DNA of 64,000 bases from Ostreiculturibacter nitratireducens (GTDB taxonomy: Bacteria; Pseudomonadota; Alphaproteobacteria; Rhodobacterales; Rhodobacteraceae): NCBI RefSeq assembly GCF_032670585.1, contig NZ_JAVQHL010000001.1, forward strand, positions 62,001 to 126,000, written 5' to 3'. A program made the position numbers and the translations under genes. This document shows positions 31,662-40,763 of the stretch, piece by piece. Every line of letters starts with the position of its first letter. Positions within the stretch are counted from its first letter, which is position 1. A model generated the notes under the pieces. It had not been told where the DNA came from. It was given only the letters and a program-made list of their open reading frames with translations, and ran no database searches.

Positions 31662-32690
31662 ATGAAATTCCTCGACCTCGCCAAGGTCTACATCCGCTCC
31701 GGAGGCGGCGGCGCCGGCTGCGTGAGCTTCCGGCGCGAAAAATTCATCGAGTTCGGCGGCCCTGACGGCGGCGATGGCGGCAATGGCGGCTCGGTCTGGG
31801 TCGAGGCGGTCGAGGGGCTGAACACGCTCATCGACTTCCGCTATCAGCAGCATTTCTTCGCCAAGAACGGCCAGCCCGGCATGGGAAGCCAGCGTACCGG
31901 CAAGAACGGCGAGGACATCGTTCTGAAGGTCCCGGTCGGCACCGAAATCCTCGAGGAAGATGGCGAAACGCTGATCGCGGACCTGACGGAGGTGGGCCAG
32001 CGTGTTCTCCTGGCCAGGGGCGGCAATGGCGGCTTCGGGAACCTGCACTTCAAGAGTTCCACGAACCGTGCGCCGAGCCGCGCCAACCCGGGGCAGGAAG
32101 GCGTCGAGCGGACGATCTGGCTGCGGCTGAAGCTGATCGCGGATGCGGGCCTTGTGGGGCTGCCGAATGCTGGCAAGTCGACGTTCCTCGCGGCCGTCTC
32201 GAACGCGCGCCCGAAGATTGCCGACTATCCCTTCACGACGCTCGTGCCGAACCTTGGTGTCGTCGGTATCGACGGGCGCGAGTTCGTGATGGCGGACATT
32301 CCGGGCCTGATCGAAGGCGCGAGCGAGGGCAGGGGGCTTGGCGACCAGTTCCTCGGCCATGTCGAGCGCTGCGCGGTGCTGCTGCACCTCGTCGACGGTA
32401 CGTCTTCGACCATCGCCAAGGACTACCGCACGATCGAGACCGAACTCGAGGCCTATTCCCCGGTCCTCGCGGCGAAGCCCCGGATCGTCGCGCTGAACAA
32501 GGTCGACGCGCTTGATTCCAAGACGCTCGCGAACCGCAAGCGGTCGCTCGAGAAGGCGTCGGATGGGTCGGTCTACCTGATTTCCGGCGTTTCGGGAGCG
32601 GGTCTGAAGGACGTGCTTCGCGCGCTCTGGGCCCAGATCGCAGCCGAGCGGAAACAGGATGCGGCGGAGGAACAGCCGTGGCGTCCGTAG
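31662..32690 (+). CDS. obgE: Obg family GTPase ObgE/CgtA
   Basis: 342 residues. The Gly-rich OBG domain (FIEFGGPDGGDGGNGGSVWV) occupies residues 1-158, then the G domain: G1 GLPNAGKSTFLAAVS, G2 DYPFTTLVPNLG, G3 ADIPGLIEGA, G4 LNKVD, G5 ISGVSG. It lacks the third OCT domain, as in other short alphaproteobacterial Obg proteins. The protein acts in late 50S assembly and stress control. It overlaps proB by 13 bp on the same strand. Confidence 0.96.
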   Translation: MKFLDLAKVYIRSGGGGAGCVSFRREKFIEFGGPDGGDGGNGGSVWVEAVEGLNTLIDFRYQQHFFAKNGQPGMGSQRTGKNGEDIVLKVPVGTEILEEDGETLIADLTEVGQRVLLARGGNGGFGNLHFKSSTNRAPSRANPGQEGVERTIWLRLKLIADAGLVGLPNAGKSTFLAAVSNARPKIADYPFTTLVPNLGVVGIDGREFVMADIPGLIEGASEGRGLGDQFLGHVERCAVLLHLVDGTSSTIAKDYRTIETELEAYSPVLAAKPRIVALNKVDALDSKTLANRKRSLEKASDGSVYLISGVSGAGLKDVLRALWAQIAAERKQDAAEEQPWRP

Positions 32691-33778
32691 CCGAGGCAAG
32701 GCGTCTGGTCGTAAAGATCGGATCGGCGCTCCTGGTCGGTCCGGAAGGTCTCCGCACTGACTGGCTGCGCGGTCTCGCCGAGGATGTGGCCGAGGCAAAG
32801 GCGCGCGGGTCCGACGTGATCCTTGTCTCCTCCGGTTCGATCGCGCTCGGCCGGCGGGTCCTCGGGCTCCCGGCGGGTGCGCTTGCGCTCGAACAAAGCC
32901 AGGCGGCGGCATCCGTGGGCCAGATCCGTCTGGCACGGGCCTACGAAGAGGCGCTGGCGCCGCACGGGATCAAGGCCGGCCAGGTTCTCGTGACGCTCGA
33001 GGACACCGAGGACCGCCGGCGCTATCTGAACAGCCGCGCGACGATGGAGACGCTGCTTTCTCTCGGTGTAGTTCCGATCGTGAACGAGAACGACACCGTG
33101 GCGACGGACGAAATCCGCTTCGGCGACAATGACCGGCTCGCGGCGCAGGTCGCCGTGACGATCGGGGCAGACGTGCTCGTCCTGCTGTCGGACGTGGACG
33201 GGCTCTATACGGCCAACCCGAAAGAAGACCCCACCGCCCGCCGGTTCGACTTCGTCGACCGGATCACGTCCGAGATCGAGGCGATGGCGGGGGACGCCGT
33301 GTCGGGCGTATCCAAGGGCGGCATGAAGACAAAGCTGATGGCCGGGAAGACCGCGACCGCTGGCGGCTGCGCGATGGCGATCACCGAGGGAAGCGTCCTG
33401 CGTCCCCTCAGGGCCCTGTCGGAAGGTGCCCCCTCGACCTGGTTCGCCGCGCATGGCGACCCGCAGGCGGCGCGGAAGCGCTGGATAGCCGCGATGAAGC
33501 CGAGGGGCGAAATCGTGGTCGACGCGGGCGCCGCGCAGGCGCTTTCGGAAGGCAAGTCGCTGCTTCCGGCCGGTGTCACCACGGTGAAAGGACGCTTCGA
33601 GCGCGGCGACCCGGTGGCGATCCAGGGGCCCGAGGGAGGCATTCTGGGCAAGGGGCTCGTGCGCTACACGTCGGAGGAAGCGCGCGCGATCGCCGGGCGG
33701 CGGTCGGGTGACATCGCGGGGATTCTGGGCTATCCGGGGCGCGCGGCGCTCATCCACCGCGACGACATGGTGCTTTGA
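32678..33778 (+). CDS. proB: Glutamate 5-kinase
   Basis: 366 residues from a GTG inside the end of obgE. Amino-acid kinase domain: VVKIGSALLVG, LVSSGSIALGRRVLGLP, VNENDTVATDEIRFGDND and KGGMKTKLMAGKTATAGG. A C-terminal PUA domain follows residue ~275 (GEIVVDAGAAQAL to ILGYPGRAALIHRDDMVL). It catalyses the first step of proline synthesis and is normally feedback-inhibited by proline. proA follows 89 bp downstream. Confidence 0.96.
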   Translation: MASVAEARRLVVKIGSALLVGPEGLRTDWLRGLAEDVAEAKARGSDVILVSSGSIALGRRVLGLPAGALALEQSQAAASVGQIRLARAYEEALAPHGIKAGQVLVTLEDTEDRRRYLNSRATMETLLSLGVVPIVNENDTVATDEIRFGDNDRLAAQVAVTIGADVLVLLSDVDGLYTANPKEDPTARRFDFVDRITSEIEAMAGDAVSGVSKGGMKTKLMAGKTATAGGCAMAITEGSVLRPLRALSEGAPSTWFAAHGDPQAARKRWIAAMKPRGEIVVDAGAAQALSEGKSLLPAGVTTVKGRFERGDPVAIQGPEGGILGKGLVRYTSEEARAIAGRRSGDIAGILGYPGRAALIHRDDMVL

Positions 33779-33867
33779 GGCCGGCGGGACTTCGGGGCTA
33801 TGCCCGGGGTCCCGGCATGGTTGAGCAAGGGTGAAGGAACGGCAGGGTCCGTTCCCGGGAGGCTGCG

Positions 33868-35133
33868 ATGAAGGACATCGAGGATATTCCGGCGCTTATG
33901 GCCGAGATCGGGGCGAAAGCCCGCGCGGCCGCTGCCGAGCTTGCCTTCGCGACCGCTGAGCGCAAGCACGCCGCGCTGATTGGCGCCGCGGAGGCGGTAT
34001 GGGCCGAACGTGGGGCGATCATCGACGCCAATGCCGAGGATCTGGCCTACGGCGAGGCCAAGGGACTTTCCCCAGCGATGATGGACCGCCTCCGGCTGGA
34101 CGAAGGCCGCATTCGCGGCATCGTTGACGGGCTGCGCGCCGTGGCGGAACAGGCTGACCCGGTCGGCGAGGTGATCGCGGAATGGGATGTGCCGTCGGGC
34201 CTTCATATCCGCCGCGTCCGCACGCCCCTCGGCGTCATCGGCGTCATCTATGAAAGCCGGCCGAACGTCACGGCGGACGCGGGGGCTCTCTGCCTCAAGT
34301 CCGGGAACGCGGTGATCCTGCGTGGCGGGTCCGAGAGCCACCACTCCTCTCTTGCCATTCATGCCTGCCTCGTGAAGGGGCTGAAGCAGGCCGCGATACC
34401 GGAGGCCGCGATCCAGCTCGTTCCAACGCGGGACCGGGCGGCGGTGGCCGAGATGCTGCGCATGGTCGAGTATATCGATGTGATCGTTCCGCGCGGCGGC
34501 AAGGGCCTCGTGAGCCTGGTGCAGGCGGAAGCGCGCGTTCCGGTCTTCGCGCATCTCGAGGGCATCTGCCACGTCTATGCAGACGCCGACGCTGACCTCG
34601 AAAAGGCCCGGCGCGTGGTCCTGAACGCAAAGACCCGGCGCACTGGCATCTGCGGCGCGGCGGAGTGCCTGCTGATCGACAGGGCGTTTTTCGCGCGCCA
34701 CGGCGCGGTGCTGGTCGAGGATCTTCTGAAGGCGGGCGTCGAGGTGCGCGCGGATGGCGAGCTTGCTGAAATCCCCGGCACCGTGAAGGCTCAGCCCGAT
34801 GACTTCGGGCGCGAATTCCTCGACATGATCATCGCGGCGAAGCTTGTCGACGGCGTGGACGGCGCGATCGCGCATATCCGGGAATTCGGCTCGAATCACA
34901 CCGAGTCGATCCTGACTGAGAACGACGCGACGGCGAGGCGGTTCTTCCAGCGGGTCGATTCCGCGATCCTGATGCGCAACGCCTCGACCCAGTTCGCCGA
35001 TGGCGGCGAATTCGGCATGGGCGCCGAGATCGGGATCGCCACCGGCAAGCTCCATGCGCGTGGCCCCGTGGGCGCGCGGGAACTGACGAGCTTCAAGTAC
35101 CTCGTCGAAGGGGACGGGACGATCCGCCCCTGA
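33868..35133 (+). CDS. proA: Gamma-glutamyl phosphate reductase
   Basis: 421 residues of the ALDH superfamily. Visible: VRTPLGVIGVIYESRPNVTA, CLKSGNAVILRGGSES, VPRGGKGLVSLVQ, and the catalytic Cys in RRTGICGAAECLLID near residue 258. The end HARGPVGARELTSFKYLVEG is a family signature. It performs the NADPH-dependent second step of proline synthesis after ProB. GGGAGGCTGCG precedes the ATG. The convergent chpT gene ends 1 bp after its stop. Confidence 0.96.
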   Translation: MKDIEDIPALMAEIGAKARAAAAELAFATAERKHAALIGAAEAVWAERGAIIDANAEDLAYGEAKGLSPAMMDRLRLDEGRIRGIVDGLRAVAEQADPVGEVIAEWDVPSGLHIRRVRTPLGVIGVIYESRPNVTADAGALCLKSGNAVILRGGSESHHSSLAIHACLVKGLKQAAIPEAAIQLVPTRDRAAVAEMLRMVEYIDVIVPRGGKGLVSLVQAEARVPVFAHLEGICHVYADADADLEKARRVVLNAKTRRTGICGAAECLLIDRAFFARHGAVLVEDLLKAGVEVRADGELAEIPGTVKAQPDDFGREFLDMIIAAKLVDGVDGAIAHIREFGSNHTESILTENDATARRFFQRVDSAILMRNASTQFADGGEFGMGAEIGIATGKLHARGPVGARELTSFKYLVEGDGTIRP

Positions 35134-35134
35134 G

Positions 35135-35737
35135 TCAGAAGGCGATGCAGAGTGCGGCGCCGGTCTCCACAGCCAGGCGTCGGCCCTGTGCCGCTGCCTC
35201 CTCCGGAAGAATCGCGAAGTGAACCTGCGCGGGTCCGACCTCGGGCGCGGCCGAGCGATCCGTGAGCGATTGCCAGAGGGGCTCCTCGACGCGCAGCCGT
35301 TCGGCCGTTCCTCTGACCTGCCAGTTGCGGGATGTTTCGGTGACCGTGATTCGGCCGCCCCATGGCATCGCTGACTCAAGACACTGAAGCGCGAGAAGGG
35401 CGAGCTTGACGTCCGGCCGCGCCTGGTCGCCCTGGGCCTGCCACTCGATGGAAAGCCTGCTGCCGCGGGTGAGATCGGCCAGGATGGAGGTCACTTCGGG
35501 CCGGCCGATGCGCTGGCTGGATTCGGCCGCGCCGAACGCGATGCGGAAAAAGCGTATCCTTGCGCTCGCGTTGGATACGCTCTCCGATATCAGGGCGATT
35601 TCTGGTCCAGTGCCCGACATCGCCAGAAGTTCCACTCCATTGCCGATCGCTCCCAATGGGCTGATAAGGTCGTGGCAGATGCGCGAGCCGAGAAGTGCCA
35701 CGATGTCGGGTCTGGGTCTTGGCGCATCGGTCTGCAT
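35135..35737 (-). CDS. chpT: Histidine phosphotransferase ChpT
   Basis: 200 residues (start MQTDAPRPRPD at 35737; an ATG at 35746 is only two bases after GGAGG, so the later one is preferred). The phosphoacceptor His lies in LLGSRICHDLISPLGAIGNG near residue 25, as in ChpT/HPT proteins. A degenerate Bergerat-like C-terminal domain follows. ChpT passes phosphate from CckA to CtrA and CpdR, controlling cell cycle or, in Rhodobacterales, motility and gene-transfer-agent genes. It diverges from the DUF3553 gene, sharing a very short promoter region. Confidence 0.85.
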   Translation of the reverse strand: MQTDAPRPRPDIVALLGSRICHDLISPLGAIGNGVELLAMSGTGPEIALISESVSNASARIRFFRIAFGAAESSQRIGRPEVTSILADLTRGSRLSIEWQAQGDQARPDVKLALLALQCLESAMPWGGRITVTETSRNWQVRGTAERLRVEEPLWQSLTDRSAAPEVGPAQVHFAILPEEAAAQGRRLAVETGAALCIAF

Positions 35738-35762
35738 AAGGGTCATAACCTCCGGGGGCGAA

Positions 35763-35948
35763 ATGAATTCTCTACTTGAGCCGGGCATGCTGGTGCGTCA
35801 TCCCGGGCAGCCCGACTGGGGGCTCGGACAGGTGCAGTCCAATATCGGCGGGAAGATAACGGTGAATTTCGAACACGCGGGAAAGGTCGTGATCGAAGGG
35901 GCACGGGTAGAACTGCAACTGGTGCTGGACTCGCGTAAGGGTGATTGA
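35763..35948 (+). CDS. DUF3553 small protein
   Basis: 61 residues: MNSLLEPGMLVRHPGQPDWG at the N-terminus, then GLGQVQSNIGGKITVNFEHA and a short acidic end. It matches DUF3553, an SH3-like domain also found at the C-terminus of UvrD/PcrA-type helicases, where it may contact RNA polymerase. Here it stands alone. The ATG at 35763 follows CCGGGGGCGAA. Only about 25 bp separate it from the divergent chpT start. Confidence 0.83.
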   Translation: MNSLLEPGMLVRHPGQPDWGLGQVQSNIGGKITVNFEHAGKVVIEGARVELQLVLDSRKGD

Positions 35949-36089
35949 GGTAGACGCTAACACAACCAGAAAGAGTATCACAAGCCGCCCCGCGGGGTCT
36001 TGCCGGCCGGCTTGGTGTTGCAAAAGCACGGGGTCATGCCTAGAACCCCGTAACCTGAGCACCGAGGAACCGCGAAGCGCGCACCCCCG

Positions 36090-36887
36090 ATGACCCTCGA
36101 GCCGTCCCACCTCCGGATAAGACTCGCCGAAAGCGAGGCCGATCTCCTGTCCGCGCAGAGGTTGCGCTACGATGTTTTCGTGGCGGAACTCGGCGGCGAC
36201 GGCCCGATGGTGGACCACGCACGCCGCCTCGAGCGCGACGAGTTCGACGCGATCAACGATCACCTCGTCTTGGTCGACAGCCGCCGCGATGCCGCGAGCC
36301 TCGATCATGTCGTGGGGGTCTATCGACTGCTGCCGGGCGAACGGGCCGAGGCCTTCGGAAGGTTCTACACCGACGGCGAATACGACCTCGGCCCGCTGCG
36401 CGCCTCGGGCAGAAAACTGCTGGAACTCGGCCGGTCCTGCGTCCACGCCGACTACCGGGGCAGTTCGGCCATGTTCCTACTCTGGAACGGGCTTGCGGAC
36501 TACATCACGCAGCACCGGATCGAGATCCTGTTCGGTGTCGCCAGCTTCCACGGCACCGACATCGAGCCCCTGCGGGTGCCGTTGTCGTGGCTTCACCATC
36601 ACCATCTCGCACCCGAGGTGCTGCGGGTCAGGGCGCGGCCCGAGCATTTCCAGCCAATGGACCTGATCCCGGCGGACGAGCTTGACCGGCGCAAGGCGAT
36701 GGTGGCCATGCCGGCTCTGATCAAGGCCTACCTGAGGCTTGGCGGCTTCGTGGGGGAGGGCGCATATATCGACAGCCAGTTCAACACGACCGATGTCTGC
36801 CTTCTCATGGACACCAGCGCGATGAGTGCGCGGCATTTGACGTTCTACACGCGCAAGCGCGATGTGCGCGAAAGCACGGCAGGATGA
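36090..36887 (+). CDS. olsB: L-ornithine N-alpha-acyltransferase OlsB
   Basis: 265 residues of the acyl-homoserine-lactone-synthase-like GNAT family. The first step of ornithine-lipid synthesis, attaching a 3-hydroxyacyl chain from ACP to ornithine. Family landmarks are LRYDVFVAELGGDG, DEFDAINDHLVLVD, LELGRSCVHADYRGSSAM and LFGVASFHGTDIEPL. A C-terminal segment LIKAYLRLGGFVGEGAYID is also conserved. It overlaps or abuts olsA (7 bp gap), giving the classical olsBA pair. Confidence 0.92.
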   Translation: MTLEPSHLRIRLAESEADLLSAQRLRYDVFVAELGGDGPMVDHARRLERDEFDAINDHLVLVDSRRDAASLDHVVGVYRLLPGERAEAFGRFYTDGEYDLGPLRASGRKLLELGRSCVHADYRGSSAMFLLWNGLADYITQHRIEILFGVASFHGTDIEPLRVPLSWLHHHHLAPEVLRVRARPEHFQPMDLIPADELDRRKAMVAMPALIKAYLRLGGFVGEGAYIDSQFNTTDVCLLMDTSAMSARHLTFYTRKRDVRESTAG

Positions 36888-36894
36888 GGCTCCC

Positions 36895-37740
36895 GTGAAT
36901 ACCTGGAATGGCGCTGCGCCTCCTCCGCGTGCTGCGCGGATCGGCGTGGCGGGATGGCTTCGGATCGTCCTGAAGGGCGGTGTGCTCGGGCTCGTGACCT
37001 ACGGCGGCCTCGTCCTTCTTCTGGCCTTGCGGCTGTTCGAACGGCCGCTCTTCGGCCTCAGGCGACCGATGACGCCCTGGATCACCCAGTTCGTCTGCAA
37101 GCTGGCTTTCGCGATCCTCGGAATCCGTCACGGGATCCGGGGCAGGCCGATGGACGGCCGCGGCGCGATCGTCGCGAACCACGCGAGCTGGCTCGACATT
37201 TTCGCGCTGAATGCCTGCGACCGGATCTATTTCGTGGCGAAATCGGAAGTGGCGGGATGGCCGGGCATCGGCTGGCTCGCGCGCGCCACGGGCACGGTGT
37301 TCATCCGGCGCAAAGGGTCGGACGCGAAGCTTCAGCAGCAGATCTTCGAGGCGCGACTGAGGGCGGGGCACCGTCTGCTGTTCTTCCCCGAAGGCACGAG
37401 CAGCGACGGGCTGCGCGTCCTGCCTTTCAAGTCCACGCTCTTCGCGGCCTTCTACGCGCACGGGCTGGACGAGATTGTCAGCATCCAACCGGTGACCGTC
37501 GTCTGGACCGCGCCGGAGGGCGAGCATTCCGCGGCTTACGGCTGGTGGGGCGACATGGACTTCGGCTCGCACTTCCTGTGGGTCCTGTCGCGGCCGCGGC
37601 AGGGATCGGTGGAGGTCGTCTTTCACGAACCTCTCGCGGTCTCGGACTTCGCCTCGCGCAAGGAGTTGGCGGCGGCCTGCGAGGCGGCTGTTCGGAGCGG
37701 GATGCCACCGGCATCGGCGGACCCGGCTTTGGTTGACTGA
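36895..37740 (+). CDS. olsA: Lyso-ornithine lipid acyltransferase OlsA (PlsC family)
   Basis: 281 residues from a GTG at 36895 with GGATGAGG upstream. It O-acylates lyso-ornithine lipid; PlsC homologs may also acylate lysophosphatidate. The HX4D motif is VANHASWLDIFAL near residue 98; FFPEGTSSDG is motif III. One membrane segment lies near residues 28-50 (GGLVLLLALRLF). Co-transcription with olsB supports the ornithine-lipid assignment over general phospholipid synthesis. Confidence 0.9.
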   Translation: MNTWNGAAPPPRAARIGVAGWLRIVLKGGVLGLVTYGGLVLLLALRLFERPLFGLRRPMTPWITQFVCKLAFAILGIRHGIRGRPMDGRGAIVANHASWLDIFALNACDRIYFVAKSEVAGWPGIGWLARATGTVFIRRKGSDAKLQQQIFEARLRAGHRLLFFPEGTSSDGLRVLPFKSTLFAAFYAHGLDEIVSIQPVTVVWTAPEGEHSAAYGWWGDMDFGSHFLWVLSRPRQGSVEVVFHEPLAVSDFASRKELAAACEAAVRSGMPPASADPALVD

Positions 37741-37754
37741 CGCGCGGCCGGGCG

Positions 37755-38375
37755 TCAGCCGAGCGGCGCGATGAGCGCGCGGAGAGCCTTGGCCGCGTCT
37801 TCCTCGCGCCAGATCTCTTCTCCGAAGGCGAAGAAATCGGTCACGGGGGCGAATTCCTCGACGAGCGCCGCGGTCAGCGCGCCCTCCGCGACGACCGGCA
37901 CCTCGATCATCTCGCTCCACCACGCGAACAGGTCACGGTCCGCTCGCACGCCGGACCCGAGCACGCTTTCGCCAACGGGGCCGAAGGAAACGTAATCGGC
38001 GCCGGCCTCGCCCGCGTTCATCCCCTCGTGCCGGGTCGTGCCGCAGTAGGCCCCGACGATGGCGTCGGCTCCGAGTTCCTTCCGTGCCGTCCGGACCGAG
38101 CGGGCGCCGTCGGTCAGGTGGATCCCGTCGAGACCGTGGCGTTCGACGAGCTTCAGGTGCGTCTCGATGACGACCGCGATGTCGCGCTCATGGGCTGCCT
38201 GGCGCACGGCGTCGGCGGCGCGCCCGATCTGGGCTTCGTCCTTCGAGGCCAGTGCGAGGCGGATGCACGCGACCTCGACCGCGTCGAGGACGGCGGACAG
38301 GCGATCCGCGAAGGGCTCGGGCTCGAAATCGGGGGGCGTGATGAGATAGATCTGCGGACGGTCGTCGGCGGCCAT
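37755..38375 (-). CDS. ThiE-like (thiamine phosphate synthase superfamily) protein, divergent
   Basis: 206 residues with the ThiE TIM-barrel pattern: QIYLITPPDF, HLTDGARSVRTARKELG, AGADYVSFGPVGES. In true ThiE the loop after GP is GPIF.T.TK; here it reads GPVGESVLGSGVRADRD, and the C-terminal phosphate site is FFAFGEEIW rather than a GI..A loop. It stands alone, away from thiamine genes. It may have another substrate. The convergent olsA gene ends 14 bp away. Confidence 0.65.
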   Translation of the reverse strand: MAADDRPQIYLITPPDFEPEPFADRLSAVLDAVEVACIRLALASKDEAQIGRAADAVRQAAHERDIAVVIETHLKLVERHGLDGIHLTDGARSVRTARKELGADAIVGAYCGTTRHEGMNAGEAGADYVSFGPVGESVLGSGVRADRDLFAWWSEMIEVPVVAEGALTAALVEEFAPVTDFFAFGEEIWREEDAAKALRALIAPLG

Positions 38376-38427
38376 GTTCGGGCTCCAGTCGGGTTTCGCC
38401 CGCCATAGCGCATCCCTTCCGGCTTGG

Positions 38428-38754
38428 CTACTTCGGCGGCAGCGATTTGACGAAGGAAAGCGCCAGCGCCATGACCTTCCCGCGAAGCGCGTCGTCCGCC
38501 GTGGCCTCGTCGGAGAAGTCGACCATGCCGCCCATCGGCTTGCCGGTGAACATCATGGGCGCGGCGCCGGGAATGGCGAGCGCGGCTGCCTCGTTCGGTT
38601 TCCCCACCCTGAACATCGCACCGCCCCTGTGGACGCCGCAGAGCATGTGGCCGTTCAGGAGAAAGGCGAGGCCGCCGAACATCCTCCGTTCGCTCACCTC
38701 CTCCCCGGCCAGATCGTCGCGCATCAGCTGCGCAAGGCCTTCGTCATAGGCCAT
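38428..38754 (-). CDS. TfoX/Sxy N-terminal domain protein
   Basis: 108 residues starting MAYDEGLAQLMRDDLAGEEV. TfoX_N pattern: RRMFGGLAFLLNGHMLCGV, then FRVGKPNEAAAL and a terminal MALALSFVKSLPPK. Family members are named after competence regulators, but single-domain copies are common in non-competent alphaproteobacteria and their role is unknown. The gene is divergent from trmJ. Confidence 0.82.
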   Translation of the reverse strand: MAYDEGLAQLMRDDLAGEEVSERRMFGGLAFLLNGHMLCGVHRGGAMFRVGKPNEAAALAIPGAAPMMFTGKPMGGMVDFSDEATADDALRGKVMALALSFVKSLPPK

Positions 38755-38814
38755 GACCGCCTCCTTGATCTGAACGCCCCGCAAGCGTATCAGGCCCGGA
38801 ACTTTCGGAAAACG

Positions 38815-39561
38815 ATGATGACCGACCCACAGCCCGCCTTCGTCCTCGTCCGCCCGCAGATGGGTGAAAACATCGGTGCGGCCGCGCGGGCGATGCTGAA
38901 TTTCGGCCTCGCGCGTATGCGGCTCGTCGATCCTCGTGACGGCTGGCCCAATCCGCGCGCCGTGGCGATGGCCTCGGGCGCCGCGGGCCGGGTGCTCGAT
39001 CACGCGGGCGTCTTCCCGACGACGGCGGAGGCGGTGGCGGACTGCGACTACGTCTTCGCCACGACCGCGCGGGGCAGGGACCTGACGAAGCCCATCTTCA
39101 CGCCGGAAGAGGCGATGACCCGGACGCGCGACATGCTGGCAGAGGGGCGCAAGGTCGCCGTGCTCTTCGGGCCGGAGCGCGCGGGTCTTGAAAACGACGA
39201 CATCGCGCGGGCGAATGCGATCATCTCGGTGCCGGTCAATCCGGAGTTCGCCTCGCTGAACCTCGCGCAGGCGGTGCTGCTGACGGCCTACGAGTGGCGC
39301 AGGCAGACCGTGCCGGCCGTTCCCGAGGCGCTGAGCCTCGCCGGGACCGAAATGGCGAGCCAGATCGAGATCGAGAAACTGGGCGATCATTACGAGGAAA
39401 GGCTGGAGGAAGCCGGGTTCTTCTTCCCGCCGGTGAAGGCCGAAGGGATGAAGCTCAACCTCCGTAATCTCTGGAGCCGGATGCCGCTGACGCGGGCCGA
39501 CGTGCAGACGCTTCACGGTATCCTGCGGCAGATCGTCCGGCACCGTGACGGCAAGCCTTGA
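38815..39561 (+). CDS. trmJ: SpoU-family RNA 2'-O-methyltransferase TrmJ
   Basis: 248 residues with adjacent ATGs at 38815 and 38818. SPOUT knot motifs: PAFVLVRPQMGENIGAAARA at the N-terminus with RAMLNFGLARMRLVDPRDG, VLFGPERAGLENDDIARAN and ISVPVNPEFASLNLAQAVLL. These are typical of TrmJ, which 2'-O-methylates position 32 of tRNAs. The C-terminal 70 residues (NLWSRMPLTRADVQTLHGIL) are the usual TrmJ tail. Reads away from the TfoX gene and towards ctaA. Confidence 0.88.
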   Translation: MMTDPQPAFVLVRPQMGENIGAAARAMLNFGLARMRLVDPRDGWPNPRAVAMASGAAGRVLDHAGVFPTTAEAVADCDYVFATTARGRDLTKPIFTPEEAMTRTRDMLAEGRKVAVLFGPERAGLENDDIARANAIISVPVNPEFASLNLAQAVLLTAYEWRRQTVPAVPEALSLAGTEMASQIEIEKLGDHYEERLEEAGFFFPPVKAEGMKLNLRNLWSRMPLTRADVQTLHGILRQIVRHRDGKP

Positions 39562-39608
39562 AGGGGCATCGGGCGAGGCCTAGTGTCCAGCGCGGACAGG
39601 AGACGGGC

Positions 39609-40763
39609 ATGGCGACGAAACGCAGCATTTTCGAGGAAGTTGGGGCGGGGACCAAGGCGCCCGAGAAACCGAGGGGCGGCATGATCGACGCAGGCCCCCG
39701 GGGCGCGCGGCGCGGGATTCGGGCCTGGCTGATCCTGATTTTCGTTCTTGTCGCCGCGATGATCGCGGTTGGCGGCCTCACCCGATTGACCGATTCCGGC
39801 CTTTCGATCACGGAATGGCGTCCCCTGACCGGTGCGATGCCTCCAACGAGCGACGAGGCCTGGGCCGAGGAATTCGCCAAGTACCAGGCGATCCCGGAAT
39901 ACCAGTTGCAGAACAAGGGCATGAGCCTTGAGGAATTCAAGGCGATCTACTGGTGGGAATGGGGCCATCGGCAACTTGGCCGGGTCATCGGCCTCGTCTG
40001 GGCGGTCGGGTTCTTCGGCTTCCTTGCCGCGCGGCGCATCCCGGTAGGATGGACGCCACGGCTTCTGATCCTTGGTGCGCTCGGTGGTGCGCAGGGGGCC
40101 ATCGGGTGGTGGATGGTGTCCTCCGGGCTCGAAGGCACTCGGGTCGATGTCGCCTCCTACCGGCTGGCAACGCATCTCGGCCTCGCCTTCGTGATCCTTG
40201 GACTCATCGCGTGGTACGTCTTCTCGCTCTCGCGCAGCGAGGCGGAGCTTATCCAGGCGCGGCGGTCGAAGGAGCCGAAGCTTTTCAGCATGTCCACGGG
40301 GCTCATGCACTTCGCCTTTCTCCAGATCCTTCTCGGTGCGCTCGTGGCCGGGATCGACGCGGGTCGGAGCTTCCCGACCTGGCCGCTCATGGGTGAAAGC
40401 TTCTTCCCGGCCGACGCCCTCTATGTGCCTGAGGGCGGTGCGGTATGGCGCGCCTTCTTCGAGAACCCGGGCCTCGTGCAATTCATCCACCGTATGGCGG
40501 GTTACTTTCTCTTCGCGTTCGGCGTGGTCGTCTGGCTGAAGGGGCGGCGTTCCGCGCATCCCGTGACGGCGCACGGGTTCAACGCGCTTTTCGCGATGCT
40601 CGCGATCCAGATCGCGCTTGGCATCGTCACCGTCCTTCACGCGGCGCCGCTTGGCCTTGGCCTCGCACACCAGTTGGGCGCCGTGGCGCTCTGGGTCCTG
40701 ATCCTCCGCGCCCGCCACCTTTCGCTCTATCCCGTCGTCACCTCCATCCGGGGCAAGAAATGA
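39609..40763 (+). CDS. ctaA: Heme A synthase (COX15/CtaA type 2)
   Basis: 384 residues, eight predicted membrane spans from residue ~38 (IRAWLILIFVLVAAMIAVGG). It oxidises the C8 methyl of heme O to a formyl group for cytochrome aa3 oxidase. Heme-ligand histidines sit in WWEWGHRQLGRVIG, RLATHLGLAF, QFIHRMAGYFLFAFG and ALGLGLAHQLGAVALW-type segments. The fully matched helices and cytoplasmic N-terminus are as in alphaproteobacterial COX15. The stop overlaps the ATG of the carboxypeptidase gene (ATGA). Confidence 0.93.
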   Translation: MATKRSIFEEVGAGTKAPEKPRGGMIDAGPRGARRGIRAWLILIFVLVAAMIAVGGLTRLTDSGLSITEWRPLTGAMPPTSDEAWAEEFAKYQAIPEYQLQNKGMSLEEFKAIYWWEWGHRQLGRVIGLVWAVGFFGFLAARRIPVGWTPRLLILGALGGAQGAIGWWMVSSGLEGTRVDVASYRLATHLGLAFVILGLIAWYVFSLSRSEAELIQARRSKEPKLFSMSTGLMHFAFLQILLGALVAGIDAGRSFPTWPLMGESFFPADALYVPEGGAVWRAFFENPGLVQFIHRMAGYFLFAFGVVVWLKGRRSAHPVTAHGFNALFAMLAIQIALGIVTVLHAAPLGLGLAHQLGAVALWVLILRARHLSLYPVVTSIRGKK

